Shown here piece after piece: positions 41,266-52,770 of a stretch of DNA of 64,000 nucleotides. A program made the position numbers and the translations under genes. Every line of letters starts with the position of its first letter. Positions within the stretch are counted from its first letter, which is position 1. Location: positions 1 through 64,000 of the forward strand of contig CAJJZP010000006.1 of NCBI GenBank assembly GCA_905197665.1. The letters run 5' to 3'. This DNA comes from an uncultured Collinsella sp. GTDB lineage: Bacteria; Actinomycetota; Coriobacteriia; Coriobacteriales; Coriobacteriaceae. The notes under the pieces are model-generated. The model searched no databases and was not told where the DNA came from. It saw nothing but the letters and a program-made list of their open reading frames with translations.

Positions 41266-41301
41266 GAAAAAGCAGGCTGTGAGTAAAACCCACAGCCTGC
41301 T
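41266..41301 (-). terminator. Terminator of rpsB-tsf
   Basis: A perfect 11-bp stem (41271-41281 with 41291-41301) followed on the minus strand by TTTTTC. It closes the rpsB-tsf transcript; a second small hairpin (GGCTCTT...AGAGCC) lies just beyond. Confidence 0.9.
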
Positions 41302-41324
41302 CATTACCAGCTACAAGAGCTTAT

Positions 41325-42194
41325 TTACTCGCCACGGACCAGACGGTCAAAGGCAACGACGGTAATGGTGTCGCCGAGCTCCTTGGAGACCTGCTCAGCG
41401 TACTTCTTGATGGTGAGGGAGCTGTCCTTGATGAACTCCTGCTCGGTGAGCACGGACTGCTTGTAGAACTTCTCCAGACGGCCGACAGCCATCTTCTCCT
41501 GGATAGCCTCGGGCTTGCCGGACTCGGCAGCCTGAGCCATGTAGATCTGCTTCTCGTGCTCGACGGTCTCGGCCGGAACCTGATCGCGGGTGGCGCAGAT
41601 CGGGGCGACGGCGGCAACCTGAAGGGCAACGTCGTGGGCGAAGGTCTTGAAGGACTCAGCCTGAGCGGTCTCGGCCTTCTCGAAGGCAAACTCGACGAGG
41701 ACGCCGATCTTACCACCCATGTGGATGTAAGAAGCGAGCGCGCCGTTCTCGGCCTTGCGGGCGGCGAAACGGGAGATCTTCATGTTCTCGCCCATGATGT
41801 GAATCATCTCGGTGAGCTCGGAGGAAACGGTCTCCTCGCCCATCGGCTTCTCGAGCAGAGCGTCAACGTCAGCAGGCTCGGTGGTAGCGACAACCTCAGC
41901 GACCTTGGAAGCAAAGCCGGTGAACTTGGCGTTGGAGCCAACGAAGTCGGTCTCGCAGGAGAGCTCGAGCAGAGCGCCGGTCTTGCCATCCTCGGAGACG
42001 AACGCGGCGACAGCGCCCTCGTTGGTCTCACGGCCAGCCTTCTTGGCAGCCTTGGCAAGGCCGTTCTTGCGCAGAACGTCGACAGCGGCGTCCATGTCGC
42101 CGTCAGCCTCGACGAGAGCCTTCTTGCACTCCATCATCGGGGAGTCGGTCATCTCGCGGAGCTGCTTGACCATAGCGGCGGTAATCTGGGCCAT
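41325..42194 (-). CDS. tsf: Elongation factor Ts
   Basis: Guanine nucleotide exchange factor for EF-Tu. The N-terminal UBA-like domain has VKQLREMTDSPMMECKKAL, with the TDxPMMxCKKAL hallmark. The following Leu-rich segment DVLRKNGLAKAAKKAGRETNEG and two core domains are present. 289 residues from the ATG at 42194, which has AAAGGA upstream; five extra upstream codons are rejected. It is downstream of rpsB as in nearly all bacteria. Confidence 0.97.
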   Translation of the reverse strand: MAQITAAMVKQLREMTDSPMMECKKALVEADGDMDAAVDVLRKNGLAKAAKKAGRETNEGAVAAFVSEDGKTGALLELSCETDFVGSNAKFTGFASKVAEVVATTEPADVDALLEKPMGEETVSSELTEMIHIMGENMKISRFAARKAENGALASYIHMGGKIGVLVEFAFEKAETAQAESFKTFAHDVALQVAAVAPICATRDQVPAETVEHEKQIYMAQAAESGKPEAIQEKMAVGRLEKFYKQSVLTEQEFIKDSSLTIKKYAEQVSKELGDTITVVAFDRLVRGE

Positions 42195-42239
42195 TGTGGT
42201 TCCTTTCAAAGAGATGAAAAAGAATTAACTAAGACTGAT

Positions 42240-42968
42240 TTACTCGGCCTTGGGCTCAGCGGCCATCTCGGCCTCGGAGACCTGCTCCTTGCCGGAGCCA
42301 GCGAGGCAGGCGTCAGCCATGAGCTCGCACATAAGGGTGACAGCGGAGATAGCGTCATCGTTGCAGGGGATGCCGTACTCGACCTCGTCGGGATCGGAGT
42401 TGGTGTCGATCAGAGCGACGACGGGGATGTTCAGGCGCTGGGCCTCCTTGATGGCGTTCTCCTCGCGCTTGGTGTCGATGACGAAGAGAGCCTGAGGCAG
42501 GCCCTTCATGTCGCGGGCGCCACCGAGGTTGGTCTGGAGCTTGGTGAGCTCCTTACCGAGAACAGCCTGCTCCTTCTTGGGCAGAACAGCCATGCGGCCG
42601 TCCTCGACCATGGCCTCGAGCTCCTCCATGCGGTTGATGCGAGAGCGGATGGTGACGAAGTTGGTCAGCATGCCGCCGAGCCAACGCTGGTTGATGTAGG
42701 GCATGTTGGCGCGCTCAGCAGCGTTCTTGACGGCCTCCTGAGCCTGCTTCTTGGTGCCGACGAACAGCACGTTGCCACCCTTGGCGACGTTCTTGACGAA
42801 GGTGTAGGCCTGATCGGCGTCGAGGATGGTCTGCTTGAGGTCGAGGATGTAGATGCCGTTGCGCTCACCGAAGATGAACGGCTTCATCTTGGGGTTCCAG
42901 CGACGGGTCTGGTGACCGAAGTGGCAGCCGGCCTCGAGCAGGGTGCGGATATTAATCTTGGTAGCCAT
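42240..42968 (-). CDS. rpsB: 30S ribosomal protein S2
   Basis: Binds near the 30S neck and recruits S1. Shows LLEAGCHFGHQTRRWNPKM, FVGTKKQAQEAV, RWLGGMLTNF and the DTNSDPDEVEYGIPCNDDA region. The C-terminal part is short and acidic. 242 residues. ATG at 42968 with AGGAGG upstream. It heads the cluster through proS. Confidence 0.98.
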   Translation of the reverse strand: MATKINIRTLLEAGCHFGHQTRRWNPKMKPFIFGERNGIYILDLKQTILDADQAYTFVKNVAKGGNVLFVGTKKQAQEAVKNAAERANMPYINQRWLGGMLTNFVTIRSRINRMEELEAMVEDGRMAVLPKKEQAVLGKELTKLQTNLGGARDMKGLPQALFVIDTKREENAIKEAQRLNIPVVALIDTNSDPDEVEYGIPCNDDAISAVTLMCELMADACLAGSGKEQVSEAEMAAEPKAE

Positions 42969-43109
42969 GTTAAACCTCCTGTGGTTTGCCTCCGCGCGGG
43001 GTCATCCTCCAAAACCAACCCGGACATGTGCTACCAAAGCCCGGGCACCACGGTATGAAGTAGCCGCGCGTGCGTGATAAAAACATGTTGCCGTGAAGCA
43101 ACTCGATGA
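42969..43109 (-). promoter_or_regulatory. rpsB leader
   Basis: About 135 nt separate the predicted rpsB start site from its ATG, with several inverted repeats (for example CCCGGGC and CCGGG segments). S2 operons are autoregulated by S2 in E. coli. A specific S2-binding fold cannot be proven by eye. A short open frame here is not a gene. Confidence 0.4.
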
Positions 43110-43138
43110 ATGATAGCAGGAATGCTTCTTCCTGCCAA
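43110..43138 (-). promoter_or_regulatory. Strong promoter of rpsB
   Basis: TTGGCA, then 17 bases ending in TGC, then TATCAT on the minus strand: near-consensus -35, ideal spacing and an extended -10. It is the best promoter I can read in the window and would drive rpsB-tsf and possibly the genes beyond. Confidence 0.8.
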
Positions 43139-43187
43139 CCCGCAATCAAAACCATACACCTGAGTGCGGCGCGGGACGTCCCAGCCA

Positions 43188-44108
43188 CTATTCGCCTCGG
43201 GGATGGGCTTGAGCCACGGCACGTTTGAGCCGATCGGGCGTGAGATGCGTGTAGATCTGCGTCGTGGACAGGCTCGCATGACCCAGCAGCTCTTGAACCG
43301 AGCGCAGGTCCGCGCCGCCCTCGAGCAAGTCGGTCGCAAAGGTATGGCGCATCGCATGCGGGGCGATGTCGGCCGGAATGCCGGCGAGCGTCGCCAGCAT
43401 ATGAAACCGCCGCCTGAGCATGGCAGCACTCATGCGATTACCGCGCGCCGATATAAGCAGCGGATGCGGCCCGGTAGCGGGGTCACGACGCTTTGCCTGA
43501 GCGAGCAACTCCGGCCTCCCCTCCTCAATATAGAGACGCGTCGCCTCGAGCGCACGACGATACAGAGGGACGATACGTTCTTTGCTCCCCTTGCCCCACA
43601 GGCGCAGCGTGCGTTCGGACCACGCAATGGACTCCACATTGAGTGCTGCGAGCTCAGAGATACGGGCGCCCGAGGCATAGAGCAGCTCGAGCATCGCCGC
43701 ATCGCGCAGTCCCGCGGGTGTTGAGGTATCAGGCGTCTTGAGCAGCGCCTCCACCTGATGGGTCGTCAGCACACCGGGTAGATCGCGCGGGAGCTTGGGC
43801 GAGGAAATTGCCGAGACCACATCGCCCTCCACGACCCCCTCGGCAGCCATCCACCGATAGAGCGAGCGAATGGCAGACAGGTGTGCCGCAAGCGTTCGGG
43901 GAGTCACCTGCTCACGCGAAAGCTCGGCAAGATAGCGACGAATGGTGCGCACGTCGGCAGCGAAAGAATCTATATTCTCACGCTCGCACCAGGCAGCAAA
44001 GCGCTCCAGCCTCGAGCCATAGACCGTCACCGTGTTGGGAGAAAGTCCCTCGACGCGTGAGATATAGGCAATAAACGAGTCGACGGTGTCGTACAGGTCA
44101 AAGGCTAT
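43188..44108 (-). CDS. xerC: Tyrosine recombinase XerC/XerD type, non-canonical start
   Basis: Xer recombinases resolve chromosome dimers at dif. Counting from the first GTG (44030, 280 residues), the catalytic set is complete: R123, K147, H225, R228, H251 and Y260. The first conserved helix of the core-binding domain (DTVDSFIAYISRVEGLSPNT) is encoded upstream of that GTG, yet no ATG, GTG or TTG occurs in frame before the stop at 44154-44156. GGAGG lies nine bases before an ATA at 44106-44108 that overlaps the trmFO stop (ATAG). I place the start there (306 residues); a CTG lies four codons later. Confidence 0.88.
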   Translation of the reverse strand: MAFDLYDTVDSFIAYISRVEGLSPNTVTVYGSRLERFAAWCERENIDSFAADVRTIRRYLAELSREQVTPRTLAAHLSAIRSLYRWMAAEGVVEGDVVSAISSPKLPRDLPGVLTTHQVEALLKTPDTSTPAGLRDAAMLELLYASGARISELAALNVESIAWSERTLRLWGKGSKERIVPLYRRALEATRLYIEEGRPELLAQAKRRDPATGPHPLLISARGNRMSAAMLRRRFHMLATLAGIPADIAPHAMRHTFATDLLEGGADLRSVQELLGHASLSTTQIYTHLTPDRLKRAVAQAHPRGE

Positions 44109-45442
44109 GACCGGTCGCCTCCAAACAGATCGGGGCGAGTGGCCAGATAGGCATCAAGGGCCTCGAGCGCACGGTCCGCATAGGCCTGGTAGCGGTCGCG
44201 CTTGCTGCGGCGCTTACCATCCTCGAGTGGCGGCACCAGGCCAAAGTTGACATGCATAGGCTGATAGCCCACCGTGGCCGGATCGGTAGCATAGCCCACG
44301 AGCGCGCCCAAAGCACCCACGCGCGGCAGCTCGACGGGAGCGGCCCCGACAGCCTCGGCATAGGTGTTGAGTGCCGCGAGCAGACCTGTCGCCACGGCTT
44401 CCATGTACCCCTCGGTGCCGGTGATCTGACCGGCCAGGCGCACGCCGGTACCAGGCACGGCAAAGGTGCCATCGAGCACGTGCGGCGCATCGACAAAGGT
44501 ATTGCGGTGCATGACGCCGTAGCGGAAGAACTCGGCGTTCTCCAGACCCGGCACCATATGGAAGACGCGCTTCTGCTCGCCAAAGGTCAGGTTGGTCTGG
44601 AAGCCCACCAGGTTATAGGCGGTCTTCTCCTTGTTCTCGGCACGCAGCTGAATCGCCGCCCAGGGACGACGACCGGTTCGCGGGTCGGTGAGGCCGACGG
44701 GCTTCATGGCGCCAAAGCGAATGGCGTCCTTGCCGGTGCGCGCAACTTCCTCGGCAGGCTGGCAGGCCTGGAACAGATCGCCGCCCTCAAAGTCCTTGAG
44801 CACGACGCGGTCGGCCGTGGTAAGCGCCTCGATAAAGGCCTCGTACTCTTCCTTGTTGAGCGGAGCGTTGAGATAGTCGCCGCTCCCCTGCTCCTCGTAG
44901 CGCGACTGCGAGAACAGCACGTCCATATCGAGCGTGGAGGCATCGACGATCGGCGCCGCGGCATCGAAGAACGCAAGGGCGTCGCCACCGACGAGCTTCA
45001 CGACCTCTTCGCTCAACGCCGGCGAGCACAAGGGGCCGGCGGCAATGACCACGTGACCTTCGGGAATCTGCGTGACCTCGCCGTGAACGATCTCGATATT
45101 GGGACGGGCGGCAACCTCGTCCTCGACAAGCTCGGAAAACTTGACGCGGTCGACCGCCAAGGCGCCACCGGCGGGAACAGCCGCGCGATGGGCGCAATCG
45201 AGCAGGACCGAACCCATGCGCTCAAGCTCGGCCTTCAGCAAACCAGCCGCGGAATCCGGACGGGTCGACTTAAACGAATTGGAGCAGACGAGCTCTGCCA
45301 GGTGATCGGTATGGTGGGCCGGGGAGCTCACCTGGGGGCGCATCTCGCACAGCTTTACGGCAAACCCGCGATCTGCCAGCTGGATCGCGCACTCCGATCC
45401 CGCCAGACCGCCACCGATAACCGTCACCTGATCGAACTGCAT
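44105..45442 (-). CDS. trmFO: tRNA m5U54 methyltransferase TrmFO (folate/FAD-dependent)
   Basis: Methylates U54 of tRNA using methylene-tetrahydrofolate and FADH2. The FAD motif VIGGGLAGSECA is near residues 8-19. The family motif CSNSFKSTRPDSAAGLLKAE and the C-terminal GYQPMHVNFGLVPPL stretch are intact. 445 residues from ATG at 45442, seven bases after AAAGGTG; the TTG at 45448 is too close to that site. It lies 14 bases from dprA. Confidence 0.95.
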   Translation of the reverse strand: MQFDQVTVIGGGLAGSECAIQLADRGFAVKLCEMRPQVSSPAHHTDHLAELVCSNSFKSTRPDSAAGLLKAELERMGSVLLDCAHRAAVPAGGALAVDRVKFSELVEDEVAARPNIEIVHGEVTQIPEGHVVIAAGPLCSPALSEEVVKLVGGDALAFFDAAAPIVDASTLDMDVLFSQSRYEEQGSGDYLNAPLNKEEYEAFIEALTTADRVVLKDFEGGDLFQACQPAEEVARTGKDAIRFGAMKPVGLTDPRTGRRPWAAIQLRAENKEKTAYNLVGFQTNLTFGEQKRVFHMVPGLENAEFFRYGVMHRNTFVDAPHVLDGTFAVPGTGVRLAGQITGTEGYMEAVATGLLAALNTYAEAVGAAPVELPRVGALGALVGYATDPATVGYQPMHVNFGLVPPLEDGKRRSKRDRYQAYADRALEALDAYLATRPDLFGGDRS

Positions 45443-45456
45443 CTGCAAACACCTTT

Positions 45457-46392
45457 CTAATTGACACGTTTTCCATTGTGACCGAAGGGCGTCTGGGCGT
45501 GAAGGGCAAACTTGGAGGGCGCATACCTTCCATCCATCATGCGCTCGATAAGGCCCTCGAGCTCAAGCGAACCCAGGAGCTTAAGTACGCCGACGGCATC
45601 AAGCGAGACGAGCGCCGCAATGTCATCGACCTTGAGCGGAGAGGCGATGAGCGCATGCATCACGGTCTGCTGCGTTGGATCCAGGTCGGCAATGCCGGGA
45701 GCATCGGGGCGCGAGTAGCGCAAGGTGCCGTAGATGCGTGAGATAGCCATCTCGATAGATTCCTCGTCGATGATGCAGCAGGCACCGTTCGCAATGAGGT
45801 AATTCGTGCCACGCGACTCGGGCGATAGGATCGACCCCGGCACGGCAAGAAGTTCGCGCCCCAAATCCATAGCAGCCTCGGCTGTAGAAAACGTCCCGGA
45901 AGGCATACCCGCCTCGGATACAAAGAGGGCTTGCGACAGGGCCGCGATCACGCGATTGCGGCGCGGAAAGGCAAACTTGCGCGGACCCATGCCCCACGGA
46001 GAGATCGACACGATCGCGCCGCCCGTATCGAGCGTGCGAGTAATAAGCCCCGCGCTCGAACGCGGGTAAACCACGTCGACGCCCGTCCCTAGCACCACGA
46101 CGTGTTTGCCGCCGGCGTTGACCGCAGCCCAACCCGAGGCCTGGTCACAACCGACCGCGCCGCCCGAAACAACCGTCACTCCCGCCTCGACCGCCACCTT
46201 TGCCGCAAGCTCTGCCACGGCAAGACCATACGGAGAGGCCTTGCGCGCGCCGATGATGGAGAGCGCAGGCGTCGAAAGCACCTCGGGGTTGCCGCGCACA
46301 AAGAGCGTCTGGGGTACATCAGATAGCTCCAAAACGGACTCTGGATACAACGCGTCACCTGGATGCAGTTCGAAGGTCCCCTCGGCCATCAT
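45457..46392 (-). CDS. dprA: DNA processing protein DprA
   Basis: DprA protects incoming single strands and loads RecA during transformation. The Rossmann core is present (IIGARKASPYG, VVSGGAVGCDQAS, GTGVDVVYP, FPRRNRVIAALS), with a C-terminal winged-helix domain (IASPLKVDDIAALVSLD). The usual N-terminal SAM-like domain is absent: 311 residues from the first of two ATGs, at 46392. That ATG overlaps the comM stop and follows GGAGG. Together with comEA, comEC, comM and recO it suggests a complete uptake-to-integration pathway. Confidence 0.93.
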   Translation of the reverse strand: MMAEGTFELHPGDALYPESVLELSDVPQTLFVRGNPEVLSTPALSIIGARKASPYGLAVAELAAKVAVEAGVTVVSGGAVGCDQASGWAAVNAGGKHVVVLGTGVDVVYPRSSAGLITRTLDTGGAIVSISPWGMGPRKFAFPRRNRVIAALSQALFVSEAGMPSGTFSTAEAAMDLGRELLAVPGSILSPESRGTNYLIANGACCIIDEESIEMAISRIYGTLRYSRPDAPGIADLDPTQQTVMHALIASPLKVDDIAALVSLDAVGVLKLLGSLELEGLIERMMDGRYAPSKFALHAQTPFGHNGKRVN

Positions 46393-47912
46393 TGGTCCCT
46401 CCTTCCCTGGTACATCGCCGCCTCGAGCACGTGATCCTGCGTCACCTGCTCGCTCTCGGCGACATCGGCGATGGTACGTGCGATACGCACCAGGCGCACG
46501 ATGCCGCGGCCCGTGAGATGCGTGCGCTTCGACAGGCCGAGCACACACTTCTCCGCCGCATCATCGAGCTCAAAGGTCGAAACGACGCCGTCAATGGACC
46601 GCGTCTCGTCATCCTCGACCTCGGCATCCGCATCGTCCATACGGGACTCGCGCCAGGCGCGAAAGGCGCGACCGCGCACAACGTAGTCACGCAACTCGGC
46701 CGACGACATACCCTCCGCACCCTCGATAATCACTTGGGGGTCGGGACGGGTCACATCGATCATCATGTCGATACGGTCGGCTAAAGGACCGCGCAGCTTT
46801 GCCCGATAGCGCTCCACCATCGATGCCGAGCAGCGGCATGGCACCTCGCGATCGCCCAAAAAGCCGCAGGGGCAGGGATTGCTCGCGGCCAGCAGCTGAA
46901 AGCGCGACGGGAAGGTAAAGGCCCCGTCGACGCGTACGATCCTCACATAGCCGCGTTCGATGGGCTGACGCAGCGTCTGCAGCACACCCGTGGGAAACTC
47001 GGCAAGCTCGTCCAAAAAGAGCACGCCGCCATGAGCCAGGCTGATCTCACCCGGATGCACCGGGCGTCCTCCGCCAATGAGACCCGCCGTTGAAATACTG
47101 TGATGGGGGCTTCGAAACGGCCGATGACCTGCCAATAAGCCATCGATGTTCTCGCCCAAGACCGAATGGATGCACAGCGCCTCCTGCTGATCCTCAATGG
47201 AAAGCTCGGGCAGGATGCCGGTCATACGACGCGCGAGCATCGTCTTGCCCGATCCCGGGGACCCGATCATGAGCAAGCCGAGTTCTCCTGCCGCCGCAAG
47301 CGCCATGCCGCGTTTAGCGACTTCCTGCCCCAGCACGTCGGCATAGTCGAGCTCAGGCTCAAAGGTCGCCTCGACGCCCTCGGAATCCAGATAGTGCCGA
47401 GCCGCCTCGCCCATGCCATGGGCAAGCTGAGACAAATGATCGATGAATCCACAATCCACGCCCGCGAGCGGCACATGCTGATCGGACCTGCCGGCGATAA
47501 AGGACAGCCCCATATCACGCGCCAATAGCTGAAACGCCACCTCGCCCTTGACGGGAAGCACCGTACCGTCCAAGCCGAGCTCGCCGGCGATAAGGCAGCG
47601 ATCGAGGTTGTCACGGGGAATCTGCCCATCGGCCGCCAGAACCGCGATGGCGATGGGCAGATCAAAGCCGCTACCGGTCTTGCGAATATCGCCGGGCGCT
47701 AGGTTGACCGTAATGCCCGAGCGTGGGATCTCGAACCCGGCGGAGCGCATCGCGCAGCGAATACGACCGCGTGACTCCATCACCTCCATACTCGGAATGC
47801 CGAGCATTTGGATGCCCGGAACACCACCGGCAAGCGAGACCTCGACCGTGACGTGAATCGCCTCGACGCCACGGATGCAGGCCGCGTGAACGGCAAACGT
47901 CTCGAACGCCAT
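46389..47912 (-). CDS. comM: Mg-chelatase-like AAA+ ATPase ComM/YifB
   Basis: ComM is a helicase-like AAA+ protein that promotes branch migration when transformed DNA integrates. It shows a LonB-like N-terminal domain (VEVSLAGGVPGIQMLG, ITVNLAPGDIRKTG). Walker A GSPGSGKT is near 220, Walker B VLFLDELAEF follows, and a C-terminal Mg-chelatase region contains LTGRGIVRLVRIARTIAD. 507 residues from ATG at 47912, which overlaps the yraN stop (TGATG). Confidence 0.94.
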   Translation of the reverse strand: MAFETFAVHAACIRGVEAIHVTVEVSLAGGVPGIQMLGIPSMEVMESRGRIRCAMRSAGFEIPRSGITVNLAPGDIRKTGSGFDLPIAIAVLAADGQIPRDNLDRCLIAGELGLDGTVLPVKGEVAFQLLARDMGLSFIAGRSDQHVPLAGVDCGFIDHLSQLAHGMGEAARHYLDSEGVEATFEPELDYADVLGQEVAKRGMALAAAGELGLLMIGSPGSGKTMLARRMTGILPELSIEDQQEALCIHSVLGENIDGLLAGHRPFRSPHHSISTAGLIGGGRPVHPGEISLAHGGVLFLDELAEFPTGVLQTLRQPIERGYVRIVRVDGAFTFPSRFQLLAASNPCPCGFLGDREVPCRCSASMVERYRAKLRGPLADRIDMMIDVTRPDPQVIIEGAEGMSSAELRDYVVRGRAFRAWRESRMDDADAEVEDDETRSIDGVVSTFELDDAAEKCVLGLSKRTHLTGRGIVRLVRIARTIADVAESEQVTQDHVLEAAMYQGRRDQ

Positions 47913-48397
47913 CACGACACCTGCCAATCGAACGCGTTGTACTGATGCTCGATCTCGGCGATATGCCCGCCACGAATGGTGACACCCACGGCATCGAAGC
48001 GAATCGCCTTGAGCGGATAATGCTCCATGAGATAGCAACTTGCGATGCGGCGGTAGCGGCGTTGCTTTTGGGCGTCCACGGCCTCCTCGGGAAAGACCCG
48101 CGTGCTGCAATCCAGTGCGACGCGTCTGGTCTTGACCTCGGCCATCACCACGACATCGTCGAGTTCATCGAGCAGCACCAGATCGGCCTCGCCCTCGGAG
48201 CAACGATAACCCTGCTCCAGCAAGGTGTAGCCGCGCTCGTTAAAGTAGTCGATGGTGATCAGCTCGCCCAGCATGCCCAGCTCGCGGGGACTGAGTCCCT
48301 TGATAAACTCAGGCGTCATCGCCCCGCAGTCGAGCTCGCCGTTTTCCCAACGCTCCTTGAGCTGCTGCGTCTTGCTCTTTTTGCTTGCGGCACTCAT
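47912..48397 (-). CDS. YraN family (UPF0102) nuclease-fold protein
   Basis: A conserved protein of the restriction-endonuclease-like superfamily, of unproven function, commonly near rnhB and comM. The core is visible: GELITIDYFNERGYTLLEQ, the catalytic-like EADLVLLD and AEVKTRR. Unlike most members it has an N-terminal extension of about 35 residues rich in Lys, Gln and Glu. 161 residues from ATG at 48397 with AAAGGAG upstream. Confidence 0.87.
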   Translation of the reverse strand: MSAASKKSKTQQLKERWENGELDCGAMTPEFIKGLSPRELGMLGELITIDYFNERGYTLLEQGYRCSEGEADLVLLDELDDVVVMAEVKTRRVALDCSTRVFPEEAVDAQKQRRYRRIASCYLMEHYPLKAIRFDAVGVTIRGGHIAEIEHQYNAFDWQVS

Positions 48398-48495
48398 GGG
48401 GTCTCCTTTCCCGCACGCTGCATTGCCCCGATGATGAGGGCACCTTTCGTGCGGGTAAGTACCGGAAGCAAACCAAAAGCTGACCAAATGCCGTC

Positions 48496-48537
48496 AAAAA
48501 ACGGGCCGTACGCAGCAATGGTGTTGCATACGGCCCG
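48496..48537 (-). terminator. Terminator of rnhB
   Basis: A long stem (CGGGCCGTA...TACGGCCCG with inner pairing GCAGCA/TGTTGC) followed on the minus strand by TTTTTT. It lies 50 bases after rnhB, so yraN is likely transcribed from a promoter in the following 100 bases, which I could not pinpoint. Confidence 0.9.
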
Positions 48538-48586
48538 CCACCAGCAGGTTTATAAAACCCCAGAGGTCCCTGTCTCCACAATTGAC

Positions 48587-49375
48587 CTAGAAAAGGCGCT
48601 CAGTCTGCAGAAAGTTTCCGCAAAAGCTCACGCGGTGCAGTGGACAAAGTCCATGTTTGCGAATGGCCTCGATATGCTCGGGGCTTGCATAGCCCTTCGA
48701 CTCGGCCAGATGGTACTCGGGATACTCGGCGTCGTACTCGACCATCATCTCGTCACGCGTGACCTTGGCCATGATGGACGCCGCGGCGATGCAGGCGATT
48801 TTGGCATCGCCCTTCACCACATCGCGCTCGTTAGGAACGGCGCCCAAGGGGTTACCATCCATGAGGACGCAGTCGGGCTCAAGTCCCGTATCGGCCACGG
48901 CGCCCGCAACGGCAGTACGGATAGCACGGGCCATGCCCATTTCATCGATATCCTTCGGCGCGATATGGCAAAAACCGATCGCCGTCGCCACCTCGGCAAT
49001 CTTCACTGAGAGCAACTCGCGGCGCGCGGGCGTGAGCTTTTTGGAATCGTTGATACCCCAGACGCGCGGCTCCATAGGAAGACAGACGGCGCATACCGTC
49101 AAAGGGCCGGCCACCGATCCGCGACCCACCTCGTCGACACCAACGACCACCCCATCGCCACCAAGCTCATGCATAAGCTCGTACATGTCATTGACGCGCT
49201 CGCGCTCGGCAAGCTCTTTGGCATGGCGTTTGAGGGCGCGTTCACAAGCCTTGATCACCTGCTGGCGTGGGTCCTCACGATAATGCTCCACGAGGGCGGG
49301 AATCTCCTCAAACGTAGCGCTCGCCAACTCACCGGCAACCTGCGATGCCGAAACCGAGCTCGTCATGTTGGCCAT
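48587..49375 (-). CDS. rnhB: Ribonuclease HII
   Basis: Removes RNA from RNA-DNA hybrids and single ribonucleotides from DNA. The catalytic start of the core, GVDEVGRGSVAGP, is near 80-92, with further acidic residues in LMDGN and GDAKIACIAAASIMAK. It has a 75-residue N-terminal region before the core, as in Gram-positive RNase HII. 262 residues from ATG at 49375 with GGAGGG upstream. Confidence 0.95.
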   Translation of the reverse strand: MANMTSSVSASQVAGELASATFEEIPALVEHYREDPRQQVIKACERALKRHAKELAERERVNDMYELMHELGGDGVVVGVDEVGRGSVAGPLTVCAVCLPMEPRVWGINDSKKLTPARRELLSVKIAEVATAIGFCHIAPKDIDEMGMARAIRTAVAGAVADTGLEPDCVLMDGNPLGAVPNERDVVKGDAKIACIAAASIMAKVTRDEMMVEYDAEYPEYHLAESKGYASPEHIEAIRKHGLCPLHRVSFCGNFLQTERLF

Positions 49376-49404
49376 ACCAGGCCCTCCTTGCATGCAAATC
49401 AGAT

Positions 49405-49434
49405 AAAAAGAAGGGCCACCCGAAGGTGACCCTT
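49405..49434 (-). terminator. Terminator of rplS
   Basis: AAGGGTCACC pairs with GGTGGCCCTT over a stable TTCG tetraloop on the minus strand, followed by CTTTTT, about 35 bases past rplS and overlapping the upstream region of rnhB. Confidence 0.9.
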
Positions 49435-49468
49435 GTGTCCAAACGAGTGGACAGACGCTGCGATCTTC

Positions 49469-49810
49469 TTAGCGCTTCTCGGGGATGCGAGCAGCCTTGC
49501 CCACCTTGTCGCGGAGGTAGTACAGCTTGGCGCGACGGACGCGACCATGACGAACGACCTCGAGCTTGGCGATCTTGGGGCTGTGAAGCGGGAAGGTACG
49601 CTCAACACCGACACCGAAGGACATCTTGCGGACGGTGAAGGTCTCGCGGGCACCGGCGCCGGCCATGCGGATGACGTCGCCCTGGAAGACCTGGATGCGC
49701 TCGCGGTCGCCTTCCTTAATGCGGTAGTGAACCTTGACGTTGTCGGCGACGCGAACCTGAGGAATGTCCTCGCGGATCTGCTGACGCTCGATTGCGCGGA
49801 TGTAATCCAT
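49469..49810 (-). CDS. rplS: 50S ribosomal protein L19
   Basis: L19 sits at the 30S-50S interface. Shows VKVHYRIKEGDRERIQVFQG, FTVRKMSFGVGVERTFPLHS and RRAKLYYLRDKVGKAARI, all typical. 113 residues from ATG at 49810, seven bases after AAGGA; the upstream TTG is rejected. It is separated from rpsP-rimM-trmD, with which it often forms an operon, by about 8 kb. Confidence 0.97.
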   Translation of the reverse strand: MDYIRAIERQQIREDIPQVRVADNVKVHYRIKEGDRERIQVFQGDVIRMAGAGARETFTVRKMSFGVGVERTFPLHSPKIAKLEVVRHGRVRRAKLYYLRDKVGKAARIPEKR

Positions 49811-49879
49811 GTGCAATTCCTTACTCTTCTAGAGGTGCCGTACCACCTTGGCCGGCACGTAGTTGAACAAACGCATTCG

Positions 49880-49907
49880 AGTATACACGCGCGGGTTTCT
49901 GCTGCAA
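49880..49907 (-). promoter_or_regulatory. Promoter of rplS
   Basis: TTGCAG, 16 bases, TATACT on the minus strand, giving a leader of about 60-65 nt. The leader contains a GTGCCG / CGGCAC hairpin. Confidence 0.7.
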
Positions 49908-49953
49908 GAACATTTTTTCACGCAGACAAAAAGACAAAACCCGCACATGATAA

Positions 49954-49981
49954 CCGCCCGTCTCACGAATGAGACGGGCGG
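49954..49981 (-). terminator. Terminator of ppdK
   Basis: A perfect 12-bp stem with TTCG loop on the minus strand, 39 bases past ppdK. The T-rich tract (TTTTGTCTTTTTG) begins 14 bases later rather than at once. Confidence 0.7.
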
Positions 49982-50019
49982 CATGAAGGGGGCTGCGCTA
50001 GGCGTCTAAACCCAAAACG

Positions 50020-52770
<2,751 letters not shown>

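Noticed and set aside
42970..43188. A 72-codon frame in the rpsB leader
   Set aside because: It lies across the rpsB promoter and leader and its translation resembles nothing; read as untranslated leader.
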